64,000 bases of DNA from Desulfovibrio sp. 86 (lineage in GTDB: Bacteria > Desulfobacterota > Desulfovibrionia > Desulfovibrionales > Desulfovibrionaceae), in assembly GCF_902702915.1 (NCBI RefSeq), contig NZ_LR738849.1, positions 62,001-126,000 of the forward strand. Direction: 5' to 3'. Positions 33,301 to 41,551 of the stretch are shown one piece after another (position 1 is the first letter of the stretch; each line of letters opens with the position of its first letter). The notes under the pieces were generated by a model. That model worked only from the letters and a program-made list of their open reading frames with translations. It did no database searches and was not told the origin of the DNA. Position numbers and translations under genes: made by a program.

Positions 33301-36007
33301 GCGGCACGTAGTCAAGATTGTTGGCCTGCCCTTCGGGTTTGTAGCCAAGGGCTACCTCCAGCGGCGAAAACAGGGCTGACACCTGCCGCGTGACGGCCCT
33401 GCCGCCTGTGGGTTCAAAGCCTTCAATCAGTACGGTGCCGTAAAAGGTGCTGCCCTGCAGTTTGCCCAGGGGCAAGGCCAGCTTGGCAAGTCCCTTGGGG
33501 TCGGTGAACACGTCGGGCAAATCCATGTATTGATCCTGCACGCTCCCGGACAAGGCGTCATAGAAGGCATAGTCTTCATACCCCGGAAAGCGCAGCAGTC
33601 CTTTACGCGCGTGGAAGGCGGCATGGATGCGGTGGCTGGCGGCAGGTTCACCATAAAGATTGTCCAGCCGGGCCAGCACCATGGCGGGAGGCATGTTTTC
33701 GCCAGTACGTATCCAACCCTTTGGCGCACTGGATTCAAAACTGGTGGCAAGGGCCAGGGTGTCTGGCTGAAACTCCTCTACCCGCGTGGTCACGCTGCCC
33801 AGAACCGGGCCGCCATAACCGGGCTTGTCCGAAGCGAGGCGGATGTCCATGCGGTATTGCCCAACGGCGGCGTCTTCGGAACTGGCCCAGGTAAAGTTCT
33901 GAAGCCCTTCAGGCCCAACCGTGAAGGATCGGCGCATGACTTCCGTTCCGGCAGGGTTTGTCAGCACGGCTTCCAGCGGCAGGTTTTCAGGCAGGGCCTG
34001 CCAGTCAAACCTGCGTATCACGCAGCCAAAGTGCAGCGTTTCCCCAGGCAGGTATAATCCGCGCTGGCTGAAAACCGAGGCGCTGAGGCCATTGCTGGCG
34101 GCATGACGGCCCGATACGGAAAAATTGCTGTAATCCACGGTACGGGCGCTGTCGTCAAGGGAAAGCCAGGCCATGTCCTGTCCTCCGCCCTGGGCGGGCG
34201 CAAGGGCCACAAGGGCCACGGGGCGTTTTTCCCTTTCAAGTCCAACCGTGGAGGGCAGGTCGGCACGCCCCTGGGCATTGGTCACAGCGCTGCATACTGG
34301 CAAACCATTGGCCCCCAGCAGGCGCACCTCGGCATTGGACACGGGCTTTCCTGTGGCAATGTTCTGCACAAACACCGCCCTAGTTCCGTCAGAGGCGGTT
34401 TTTACACTGAGCCCCATGTCGGTGACCAGCAACAGGCGCGTGGCCTCAGCCACCTGTTTGTCGCCATTGCGCCCTGTGAGCACCATACGCATAAGACCAT
34501 GACGCAGACCACCCTGCCCTTGCAGCAGCGGGGCCAGATCCAACACGCCAAAAAACGCCTGACCAGGGATGTCCCCACGCTCGCCCTTGCGCACATTGAT
34601 ATGGCCCTGAACCGCATCACTCAGAACCGTAAAGTCCGCTTCCGGTTCTTCAAAGCTGCCGTCCTTGGCCAAAAGGGCCATAAAGGGCTCACGCACACGC
34701 TCGGCGCGCCAGTCAATTTCAGTGAGCCCCAGGGCGTAAATATCAAGTTTTTTATCACCGCTGAGCGCAAGAATATTGCCGGGCTGCAAGAAAGACAGTT
34801 CCGCTCCCATGCCGGGAACAGTCAGGATAAAACGGCGCACATCCGACAGTGAAAGACCGCCCGTGGACGTAAGGCCGGGCTTCACGGCGGCCAGCAGGCC
34901 CCGGCCGCTGGCGGCTTTTACGCGCAGGACAACCTGATCTGTAGGCTCATCAGCAGCCTGAACCAGTTTCGGCTGAAGCTTTTCTCCATTTGCGATGTCC
35001 GTGGCGCTGATGGCGGGCATTTTTGCCCAATTGGCTTCCTGCCCTGCCTCAGGCGTTATCGTGCGCGGCAACTGGACCACATCCAGGTAGCGCAGCACCT
35101 CTGAAGGCAGCACGCGCAGGCTGGTTTTGACCACCAGGTGGAATTCCTTGTCCAGCCCGGTATCATACGCAACCCGCACGCCGATATCACTGACGTTCAT
35201 GATGCGGTCACGCCCGGTGACATACAGCAGCGCTTCGGAGCCTCCCTGCCCTTTGCCGCCAGAGCCTTTTACCATGCGCATGTTGTTTTTTTCAATGAAT
35301 CCCGGCAGGCCCTTAACAGATATGACGGCAGCGGCATTATCCTTGGGCAAGCTTGTAACAACGGCAGAAACCACGACCTCGTCGCGACGTTCATTCCATA
35401 CAAAACGCGGCGCGCCAAGAGCCAGGCCACTCTTCGCATCGCTGGGACGCAGGCTTATATTCCCTTCCATACTTTGGGGATTGACCGGCCACATGAAATG
35501 CACCGGAACAGAAAGGGCGTGCGCCCCCTTGGGGGACGGATCAATCCAAAAGGTCTCCTTGCCAATCCTTACGGCCTGCGGCTGCGTAGTATAGCGAACC
35601 TGGCGGTTGACCTCGAACCGTGACGGCAACGGCACCTTGTCAAGGGAAATGGAGTATGTGGTCTGGGGACTCAACGGCTTTTCCGGCAGAAAAGACATGG
35701 TGGAACCATAGCTCCAGCGCCACTGCCCAGGCACAGCCGGAGTCATGTGCACACCTTCCACCAGGCGGCCTTCCTGACCGGCAGGCGGGGCGGAGCACTG
35801 GCGGGACCAGTCCGATCCGTACTGTCTTTTACAGCGTTCAATATCGACTTCAAAGCTTATGGAAAAACCGTCCGACCGTTTCCAGCTGTCGGATTCAGGT
35901 CGACTGGTTTCTGCTATGCGGTATGCCGGCCCTGCAACAGCAGCGGCAGCAAAACTTGTTATAAGCATGCACACTGCAATGCTGTATACAATGAATTTAT
36001 GAATCAT
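30323..36007 (-). CDS. Bacterial alpha-2-macroglobulin with thioester motif
   Basis: 1,894 residues. A signal peptide (residues ~1-27, ending AAAVAG) exports it; no lipobox Cys is seen, unlike E. coli YfhM. MG-type beta domains fill the first 1,100 residues, with the alpha-2-macroglobulin signature in the middle (SVKTASDGTRAVFVQN, later PGETLHFGCVIRR). The thioester motif YGCTEQ has its Cys near residue 1448 and Gln three residues later. A C-terminal receptor-like domain ends the protein. It would trap foreign proteases in the periplasm and work with PBP1C to repair the wall. ATG 36007 has GGAGA upstream; the frame from 36058 adds a non-signal prefix. Confidence 0.94.
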   Translation of the reverse strand: MIHKFIVYSIAVCMLITSFAAAAVAGPAYRIAETSRPESDSWKRSDGFSISFEVDIERCKRQYGSDWSRQCSAPPAGQEGRLVEGVHMTPAVPGQWRWSYGSTMSFLPEKPLSPQTTYSISLDKVPLPSRFEVNRQVRYTTQPQAVRIGKETFWIDPSPKGAHALSVPVHFMWPVNPQSMEGNISLRPSDAKSGLALGAPRFVWNERRDEVVVSAVVTSLPKDNAAAVISVKGLPGFIEKNNMRMVKGSGGKGQGGSEALLYVTGRDRIMNVSDIGVRVAYDTGLDKEFHLVVKTSLRVLPSEVLRYLDVVQLPRTITPEAGQEANWAKMPAISATDIANGEKLQPKLVQAADEPTDQVVLRVKAASGRGLLAAVKPGLTSTGGLSLSDVRRFILTVPGMGAELSFLQPGNILALSGDKKLDIYALGLTEIDWRAERVREPFMALLAKDGSFEEPEADFTVLSDAVQGHINVRKGERGDIPGQAFFGVLDLAPLLQGQGGLRHGLMRMVLTGRNGDKQVAEATRLLLVTDMGLSVKTASDGTRAVFVQNIATGKPVSNAEVRLLGANGLPVCSAVTNAQGRADLPSTVGLEREKRPVALVALAPAQGGGQDMAWLSLDDSARTVDYSNFSVSGRHAASNGLSASVFSQRGLYLPGETLHFGCVIRRFDWQALPENLPLEAVLTNPAGTEVMRRSFTVGPEGLQNFTWASSEDAAVGQYRMDIRLASDKPGYGGPVLGSVTTRVEEFQPDTLALATSFESSAPKGWIRTGENMPPAMVLARLDNLYGEPAASHRIHAAFHARKGLLRFPGYEDYAFYDALSGSVQDQYMDLPDVFTDPKGLAKLALPLGKLQGSTFYGTVLIEGFEPTGGRAVTRQVSALFSPLEVALGYKPEGQANNLDYVPQNAKASLRFLAVNNDLAPTALRDAEIVFSARRYVNSLVTDSRGEYRYDATPVDTEITRQTVSLDAKGLAWPLPTAEAGDYLVTVRQNNGHVLALVPFSVAGTRLAEPSDLSTRSLAKGNLRLKLEKEQYAPGDTIKMSLSTPYSGTGLITIERENVLTHAWLTAQAGESVQEIRIPEGFEGRGYVNVSFVRSLGSEAIYMNPHSFGVAPFTAGASQRNMGLKLNAPARVLPGEKITVRVSSRVPGKALLFAVDEGVLQLTGFTTPDPLNDLLNDRALDVATMQAFDLLMPDHARLQGRIPGFGGDMAGAGGRFLNPFKRRGEPPFAFWQELAAVNADGTDVTLTIPEYVSGRIRIMAVGSSAARDGASTAGNAQTSTEVRGTLILKPLLPLAVAPGDEFDGALVIANTVEGSGKDARVAVKMECGPELVFLSGQNPLPLEINENGEAVLRFRMRAQDRLGSADVRFTANLEGKGKPGSVRNQSLSVRPPAPRVRTEQVVPLTDSMNVSVDRDIYPYEAQGQASVSALPLLGLRSLLDRLDTYPYGCTEQLISRAMPYAALLGNSALREKVLLDPKASPETLAKRGNAVISAALATIRSNFSYYEGVSLWPSAPANDFVTAYAGDFLLTLRESGVVVPEGLARNILDTLENTVRSAPVDIDDGRVKVYGAWVLLRDGRIMTQEVERLEQWFRENTNGWDKELVAALLADCYKMLRMERRAQQRMPVTFTAVTTDNMLDEGAARALHAAIILRHYPERRKEVNVAALLDSAFNTTATTVDMGLLSRALILLAEKKAPAPVGIELTCTRYGQDFAPAAGKAELLGSILELNAPGCLAYNVKLPKGDSGWNLHTATEGFERKPLTAAANGLELQRRYLNNSGEAVTSAKLGEVLTVELTVRSADEYSNVVLVDLLPGGLEPVLEKSGKEAQQGLIRHERREDRGIFFVNSGLTPRTFTYKVRAATRGRFVLPSATAEAMYEPAINARLGGGQMIID

Positions 36008-36045
36008 GGTATCTCCGCGTGTTACAAGGCGGCTGAATATGCATA

Positions 36046-36603
36046 TTACTGTTGCCAATCGCGCAGCGTCCGCACGATAATTTCATCCAAGGCCGCCAGG
36101 CTATGGCCATCGTTGGTTTCATGAATGTATGCGTAATTTTTCCAGTAGGCACGCGCCTCTTCGGGGTCCAGCAGGGTGTCGGCCAGCCCCAGAACCACCA
36201 TGCGCTTGACAGGAGCAGAGCGCGCATCGGCAAAAATGGAATAACTGTCGCACATTTCGTGTGTGAATTCCCAGTGCTGCCCACCGTAAAAAGAGGTGTT
36301 TGGCCCCACAAATTGCCGCAATGCCTGGGCAGGACGAACCACCGGGTTGATAAGAACGCAGTTGCAAAGCAGCAGCGCCGCCAGTTGGGAAGCGTAAAAT
36401 CCGCCAAGAGACGCGCCCACAAGAACAAAGGGGGATGAGGCGTCATTGAGGGCCCGCGCCTGTTTTTGCAGGCGCGCCAGGTTTTCGGGGAAAAAGCCGC
36501 TTGAAGGATAGTTCAGCGCATGCGCATCAGGAAAAAATTTGCGCAACATGCCAAAGGTATGACTCTCGGGGCTGGAATTAAAGCCGTGAATATACGCGAT
36601 CAT
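36046..36603 (-). CDS. YqiA/YcfP-like alpha/beta-fold esterase
   Basis: 185 residues. It begins MIAYIHGFNSSPESHTF, the UPF0227 signature, and carries VLVGASLGGFYASQLA with the GxSxG nucleophile. A late Asp (LGLADTLLDPEEA) and His (ETNDGHSLAAL) complete the triad. The family hydrolyses short acyl esters; the physiological substrate is unknown. ATG 36603 has GGAG nine bases upstream; the frame from 36663 adds 20 residues without a ribosome site. It precedes the A2M gene by 38 bases, so they may be co-transcribed. Confidence 0.85.
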   Translation of the reverse strand: MIAYIHGFNSSPESHTFGMLRKFFPDAHALNYPSSGFFPENLARLQKQARALNDASSPFVLVGASLGGFYASQLAALLLCNCVLINPVVRPAQALRQFVGPNTSFYGGQHWEFTHEMCDSYSIFADARSAPVKRMVVLGLADTLLDPEEARAYWKNYAYIHETNDGHSLAALDEIIVRTLRDWQQ

Positions 36604-36704
36604 GTGCACTTTCTCCAACAAGGGGCTTGGGTTGAAAATATGCATGCAAGGCCTGAGGCACACGCGTTGCGGCGTTTACCAGCGCAATCACCAACGGCGC
36701 TGCC

Positions 36705-36752
36705 ATTGCGATGGTCATTGCGACGGTCATTGTGAAGGTCATTGCGACGCAG
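36705..36752. repeat. Four tandem 12-bp units
   Basis: ATTGCGATGGTC, ATTGCGACGGTC, ATTGTGAAGGTC and ATTGCGACGCAG follow one another. It is a short imperfect minisatellite, a likely source of strain-to-strain length variation. Confidence 0.75.
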
Positions 36753-37285
36753 AAATCTTGCATGGCGCGGCACAGGAACCTGCGGGCAATGACAGGCGTT
36801 TGGACGAAGCCCACAGCAATTGCAGGGAACAGGCCGTGTGGTTGTGCACACGGCTGGAACCCTGCGTGCGCCTTCATGGCGGGCGACTGTGCGGCAGTCG
36901 CCAAAACTTTTCACTGCGAAATTAGTCTGTCTGTCGTCGGGTTGGCGACACAGCAACCATACTGGCACGCGGACAGAAGATTTGCTCTCACGCAAAACAT
37001 TCACGGCTGCGCCAGAAAATTCTTCAGAACTTGCCTGAGCAAAAAACAGCCGGATACAATTGTATGGAAACAAAATGCGTCAAGAAGACATAGATACGGC
37101 AATCAGAGCCGACTTCGACTACACTGCTGACTGATGCTTTTGTGGCATAAGCGCTCAATTTTGTCTGAAAATTCAGTTCTTACTGAACAACGCTATACTC
37201 TGCCTGCATATATGTCAATTTTACGTGCAAGCTTATAAACATACATATGAAAACATGTCCCACGAAATCGAATGGCACTCTGGCA

Positions 37286-37335
37286 AAAAATTTCCGCCGT
37301 TAGCGTACGACTGGCAAGCGGCACGCTAACGGCGG
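37286..37335 (-). terminator. Probable intrinsic terminator of fhs
   Basis: CCGCCGTTAGCGT (37294-37306) pairs perfectly with ACGCTAACGGCGG (37323-37335). On the minus strand the stem is followed by AAATTTTTTG. It lies about 190 bases beyond the fhs stop. Confidence 0.65.
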
Positions 37336-37523
37336 ATCAGGTATGGAGCAAAAACCCCATATTATTTTACCAGGGAAGCACTGATTAAAGAGCCTCCTGG
37401 AAACGCGCTGGTATTTCCTTTGGCAAGGACGATCTTTTTTTGAAGCAGGGGTGGACTCTTCCGCTCCCGACTGTTTCAAAAAAAGTGAAACAACGCCGCC
37501 AAACGAAATAACTCAGCGTTTTC

Positions 37524-39299
37524 CTAGAACAAGCCAGTTACCTTGCCGGTTTCCACATCAACATCAATGTTCCGGAAAGAGGGTTTGGAACCCGTGCCCG
37601 GCATAAGGCTGATATCGCCAGCCACAGGGGCCACAAGTCCCGCGCCGCCGAAAAAGAGGACATCGCGCACGTTCAGCTTCCAGCCTGTAGGCACTCCCTT
37701 GAGTGCGGGCTTGTCAGACAGGGAGTACTGGGTTTTCACCATGCACACGCCAAGATTGTCGGCGTCCGGGCGCTCCTGCAAGCTCTTGAGCCGCTGTAAC
37801 GCAAGAGACTCATATTCCACGCCGTCAGCACCGTAAACCTCACGCGCTATGCTTTCAATACGCGCGGTTATGGGCTGCTTCCAGTCATACAGCGGGTGGA
37901 ATTCATTCTTTTCCCTGCAGGCGTCCATAACCGCATCCGCCAGTTCCAGCGCGCCGTTTCCGCCCTTCTCCCAGTGTTCGGACAGGGCTACGCGGGCTCC
38001 GGCCTGTTCGCATATGCGGCGGATGGCGTCCACTTCAGCCTTGGTGTCAGTATGAAATTTGTTGATGCAGACCACTGCGGGCACACCAGAGCGGCGAACA
38101 ACGCCAAGATGGTGCAGCAGATTGGCGCAGCCAGCCTCAACAAGACCCACATCTTCACGAGTGTAAGCCTCGGGCAAGGGCTGACCGGGTTTGGGCTGCG
38201 GCGCGCCGCCATGATTTTTGAGCGCGCGCACCGTGGCCACGACCACGGCCGCATCCGGAGCAAGACCACTGTAGTGGCACTTGAGGTTCCAGAACTTCTC
38301 ATAGCCCATTTCAGAAGCAAAGCCCGATTCGGTCACATGGTAGTCGCTGAGCTTGAGGGCAACCCTGTCCGCAATGACCGAACTCTGCCCGAGGGCGATA
38401 TTGGCAAAAGGCCCGGTATGCACAAATACCGGCTGCCCTTCAATGGTCTGGATAAGGTTGGGTTTCACCGCTTCCACAAGCCATGCGGTCATGGCTCCGG
38501 CAACGCCCAGATCGCTCGTGGTCACAGGCTTGCCGTTACGGTCGTGCGCAAGGACCATACGCCCCATCCGTTCACGCAAGTCGGCAAGGTCGCGGGCTAT
38601 GGACAGAATGCACATGACTTCAGAAGCCACGGTGATATCAAAATGCGAACGCATCATGAAGCCGTCATTGCGGCGTCCCTCGCCCTCAATGCCAATAATG
38701 ATGTTACGCAGCGCCTGAACGCAAAAATCCATGACCCATCCCGTGTTGACGCGCGTGGGGTCTATATTCAGACGGGCCATTCCTGAGAGTTTTTCAAGCG
38801 TGGCGTCATCATAATTGCGCTCATGCTGCATGCGGGCGGTGAGCGCTGTCATGCCCAGGTTATGGGCAGCGCCCACGGCATGGAGGTCACCCGTAAAATT
38901 GAGGGAATACGGCGTAAGGGGAATGCACTGCGACAGCCCGCCTCCGGCAGCAGACCCCTTCATGCCCATGGTGGGCCCGCCGGAGGGCTGACGAATGGCT
39001 GCCGAAGAGCGCTGCCCACGTCTGGCGAGACCTTGCACCAGACCTATGGTCGTGGTGGATTTTCCCTCTCCAAGAGGGGTGGGCGTGATGGCCGTGACAT
39101 CAATGTATTTGCCATTGGGGCGATTTTCCAGACGATGCAGCACAGCCTGTTGCTCAACCTTGCCCATATAGTGCCCGTAGGGCAGCAGTTCCGGGCCTTC
39201 AAGGCCCAGCTCGGATGCCAGGGCTTCAATGGTTTTCATGCGGCTTTCCGCATCTTGAGCGATTTTCCAGTCTGGGTGCTTGGTGGGATCTAGAGTCAT
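37524..39299 (-). CDS. fhs: Formate--tetrahydrofolate ligase
   Basis: 591 residues. TPTPLGEGKSTTTIGLVQGL (P-loop, about residue 71), RQPSGGPTMGMKGSAAGGG and FVHTGPFANIALG are hallmark motifs. The enzyme joins formate to tetrahydrofolate with ATP, feeding one-carbon metabolism; in sulfate reducers it also handles formate. ATG 39299 lies just after GGAGATGCC. Its upstream region contains a 14-bp palindrome overlapping a possible -10 box. It stands alone, with a large non-coding region downstream. Confidence 0.96.
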   Translation of the reverse strand: MTLDPTKHPDWKIAQDAESRMKTIEALASELGLEGPELLPYGHYMGKVEQQAVLHRLENRPNGKYIDVTAITPTPLGEGKSTTTIGLVQGLARRGQRSSAAIRQPSGGPTMGMKGSAAGGGLSQCIPLTPYSLNFTGDLHAVGAAHNLGMTALTARMQHERNYDDATLEKLSGMARLNIDPTRVNTGWVMDFCVQALRNIIIGIEGEGRRNDGFMMRSHFDITVASEVMCILSIARDLADLRERMGRMVLAHDRNGKPVTTSDLGVAGAMTAWLVEAVKPNLIQTIEGQPVFVHTGPFANIALGQSSVIADRVALKLSDYHVTESGFASEMGYEKFWNLKCHYSGLAPDAAVVVATVRALKNHGGAPQPKPGQPLPEAYTREDVGLVEAGCANLLHHLGVVRRSGVPAVVCINKFHTDTKAEVDAIRRICEQAGARVALSEHWEKGGNGALELADAVMDACREKNEFHPLYDWKQPITARIESIAREVYGADGVEYESLALQRLKSLQERPDADNLGVCMVKTQYSLSDKPALKGVPTGWKLNVRDVLFFGGAGLVAPVAGDISLMPGTGSKPSFRNIDVDVETGKVTGLF

Positions 39300-39655
39300 G
39301 GCATCTCCAACATATGGTTTTCTAAGTTCATAATATTATGATCAGGCACAAAAAGCTTTAAGCCAAAGAAGATGGACAACAGACGCTTTTTTCATCTGCG
39401 TGTCCGGCCATCTTCTATTTTAAATAAAATCACAATACGTTATTTTTGGTAAAAAAACAACGCGACACGCGAGTTTAAACCGCTTAACAAAGACCAGCGC
39501 ACATTGCAGACGCAAACATGCTTTGAACTGAAAAAGTGTGCTGTGGCGCCAAAAACATATTCAACAGATTCCCTGGCGCTGCTTGCAGGGGGCAGCCCCC
39601 CTGCGCTATGTTGACCCCGCCATAAACACGAATGATGCCAGTAACGAGGGAACAC
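39300..39655. other. Divergent intergenic region fhs / LpdD-like gene
   Basis: 356 bases without a gene. It contains the palindrome at 39328-39341, a long imperfect hairpin at 39366-39415 with outer arms AGAAGATGG / CCATCTTCT and a TTTTTT loop, an AT-rich tract near 39420-39460, and a G/C hairpin-like run at 39590-39605 (GGGGGCAGCCCCCC). The two genes' promoters must lie here. Confidence 0.6.
39328..39341 (-). promoter_or_regulatory. Palindrome overlapping a possible fhs -10 box
   Basis: TCATAATATTATGA is a perfect 14-bp palindrome, about 30 bases before the fhs start. On the minus strand TTAAAG, 17 bases, then TAATAT could be a sigma-70 promoter, and the palindrome covers its -10, as an operator would. 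No regulator is identified. Confidence 0.35.
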
Positions 39656-40039
39656 ATGCGCCTGACCGCAAAACACGGCAGACTTTCCGTCACCCTGCGC
39701 GCAGTGCACCAGGGGCAAGACCTGCAGGTCATATGCAGTGGCGGCGAGGCCCATATCGGAGCTGTCGCCCTTGCCAGCCCGCATCCTTCAACTGAAGTTG
39801 CAGGCGGGGAAAAAACGGATGTTCTGCTTGCCGTGCCCGGGCACCGCGAAGACATGTTGGCTGCCCGCATGGCTCGCCGTTTGGCAGATGAACTCAACTG
39901 CGTAGTGTGTGTGACTGCCGGCATTCATTTTGACTCTATCACCAAAAAAGAAATAGAGCGAGTGCTCAACCTGGCTGATATCCTCACAGAACGTTGCCTG
40001 ACCAGACTGAAACAAGCTTCCAAGGAGTGCTCATGCTGA
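39656..40039 (+). CDS. LpdD-like prenylated-flavin-chaperone domain protein
   Basis: 127 residues. The pattern GGEAHIGAVALASP, VPGHREDMLAARMARRLAD and CVVCVTAGIHFDSITKKEIE resembles the LpdD-like domain found with UbiD-type decarboxylases such as gallate decarboxylase. That recollection is moderately firm. LpdD proteins are thought to help load prenyl-FMN, but no UbiD or UbiX gene is visible in this window. ATG 39656 follows CGAGGG. It overlaps the next ORF by seven bases (ATGCTGA), implying coupled translation of the pair. Confidence 0.6.
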   Translation: MRLTAKHGRLSVTLRAVHQGQDLQVICSGGEAHIGAVALASPHPSTEVAGGEKTDVLLAVPGHREDMLAARMARRLADELNCVVCVTAGIHFDSITKKEIERVLNLADILTERCLTRLKQASKECSC

Positions 40040-40275
40040 CTGTCAAAGACCTGGAAAATCTGGAAACCTACATGAATTCAGGCCAACTGGAACAAGACTT
40101 CAAAGACGGTTGCGAGAATGACCGTTTTTACCTTCTTGAACTGCTTGAAAAGCTTATGGACATGGCGGAACTGGCCGACGCCACTGCCACAAGGCTCATA
40201 TTCCGGGGTCTGCCTGTGCCGATGCCGCCGTCCGTGCAGGGCGGGGAAAACGGCGGGCAGCCGCAAGGCTCATAA
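40033..40275 (+). CDS. Small acidic hypothetical protein coupled to the LpdD-like gene
   Basis: 80 residues, acidic and mostly helical (LENLETYMNSGQLEQDFKDG, FYLLELLEKLMDMAELADA), with a Pro/Gly tail. AAGGAG sits six bases before ATG 40033. Its start overlaps the upstream stop. I do not recognise a family. Coupling suggests a partner subunit or regulator of the LpdD-like protein. Its last 80 bases overlap the 3' end of a gene on the opposite strand, so its C-terminal tail is under dual coding constraint. Confidence 0.65.
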   Translation: MLTVKDLENLETYMNSGQLEQDFKDGCENDRFYLLELLEKLMDMAELADATATRLIFRGLPVPMPPSVQGGENGGQPQGS

Positions 40276-41551
40276 CCAGTGAAAACGCCAAACCTGCAAA
40301 GCTCCAGTCGCTGACTCCGGTCAGCGCGGCTGTGAGCCCAAGCCCACCCCCTCCCACAATGGCCAGCGCCATTCCCCAAGGGTGAAAATGCACCTTGCCA
40401 TGCAGGAGCATGCCGGTAAAAACGGGAATAACCACGCCGCACACATAGATGTCATTGGCCATAAGCAGCAGGGAAAGAATGCCCTTGCCCGGCAGCGCCA
40501 GAACAAGCCCCATAATTCCAAGCAGGATCAGGCACAAGCGGCACATTTTTACGCCGGGCTTGCGCAAAATGTCATTGCTGCATACCGAGGCGGCGGTGAT
40601 CAGGCAGGAATCCGCGGCGGAAAAAATGGCGCTGAAAATGCCAAGCAGGATGAGTGTGGCCGCCCATGATGGCAGGTGTGTCAGCAAGGCCGTGGTCAAC
40701 ACCTGTTCGGGCGCTGTTCCGGCAGGTACAAGATCACGGCAGGCAATGCCCAGAGCCACAATCAGGGCGGCGGTGAGCGTAAGTCCTGCCGCTGCCACAA
40801 GCCCGCCGTTGCGTGCCGCTCGCTCGTTGCGTGCCGTGAGCATGCGTCCGAAAAGCATAGGGCAGACCACGTAACTTCCGCCAAGAATGAGAAGAAAATA
40901 GCGTAGCTTTGAAATGGGAAACTGCGCATTGAACACTTCCAGCCGCACGGCAGAAAGCGCCTGCCCACCTCCAAAATGAAGCGCCAGCAAAAGCGCGATG
41001 GCCAGTGAAAGCAGCAAAATGCCGAACTGCCAGATATCAGTCTTCATTACCGACGCCTGACCACCAGCCAGTGTGTGCCCCACCAGCACAGCCGCTCCCA
41101 CGAACATGGCCGTGTTTTTTTCAATATTTGCCAGAGGGGCAATGATTGTGGCCAATGCGCTGAACTGCGCCGCAAGGATGGCCAGCCAGGCCGTTACGAT
41201 GATGACGGAGGCCAGGGAACGGCTGGGAGCCCCCAAAAACGTGGTGAGCATTTCAGGCATGGTCATGGCCCCGCTGCGGCGCACCTTGCGGGCCAGAAAA
41301 AGGCTCAGCAAAACCAGTCCGAGGGAGCCCGACATAAGCCACCAGATGGCCGGAACCCCCACCTGCCACGCCAGCCCGGCCATGCCCATGGTGGCGGAAC
41401 CGCCCACGCAGGAAGCCACAATGGACAAGGCCACCAACGCGGCGGAACTGCGCCGTCCGTTAACGAAATAGGTATCCTTGTCAGGACGGCGCCGCGCCAT
41501 AAACCATGCGTGCAAAAACAGAACGGCAACATACGCCAGCAGAAACATCAC
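40196..41551 (-). CDS. Sodium:solute symporter-like transporter linked to biotin genes
   Basis: 451 residues and about twelve to thirteen membrane helices. MARRRPDKDTYFVNGRRSS near the N-terminus (between TM1 and TM2), VASCVGGSATMGMAGLAW and ADSCLITAASVCSNDI match the SSS family. It starts with GTG 41551, overlapping the bioD/A stop by four bases (GTGA), so it is translated with the biotin enzymes. This suggests import of biotin, a vitamer or a precursor such as pimelate; that is inference from position only. The 3' end overlaps the rightward 80-residue gene by 80 bases. Confidence 0.8.
   Translation of the reverse strand: MMFLLAYVAVLFLHAWFMARRRPDKDTYFVNGRRSSAALVALSIVASCVGGSATMGMAGLAWQVGVPAIWWLMSGSLGLVLLSLFLARKVRRSGAMTMPEMLTTFLGAPSRSLASVIIVTAWLAILAAQFSALATIIAPLANIEKNTAMFVGAAVLVGHTLAGGQASVMKTDIWQFGILLLSLAIALLLALHFGGGQALSAVRLEVFNAQFPISKLRYFLLILGGSYVVCPMLFGRMLTARNERAARNGGLVAAAGLTLTAALIVALGIACRDLVPAGTAPEQVLTTALLTHLPSWAATLILLGIFSAIFSAADSCLITAASVCSNDILRKPGVKMCRLCLILLGIMGLVLALPGKGILSLLLMANDIYVCGVVIPVFTGMLLHGKVHFHPWGMALAIVGGGGLGLTAALTGVSDWSFAGLAFSLVMSLAAARRFPRPARTAASAQADPGI

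Larger units (their letters stand above)
36604..37523. other. 920-bp gene-free region between the YqiA-like gene and fhs
   Basis: Overlapping frames are open here on both strands (36578-37130), but none has a ribosome site or recognisable product. Visible structure: four 12-bp tandem units at 36705-36752, small hairpins at 36833-36852 (CCGTGTG / CACACGG) and 36883-36901 (GCGACTG / CAGTCGC), an AT-richer stretch from 37130 to 37260 that could hold promoters, and the fhs terminator at 37286-37335. It could contain a small RNA or a decayed gene; I cannot show either. Confidence 0.6.

Noticed and set aside
36578-37130. Several 60-157 residue ORFs in the gap before fhs
   Set aside because: Their composition is Ala/Cys/His/Arg-skewed, they overlap each other on both strands, and none has a ribosome site.
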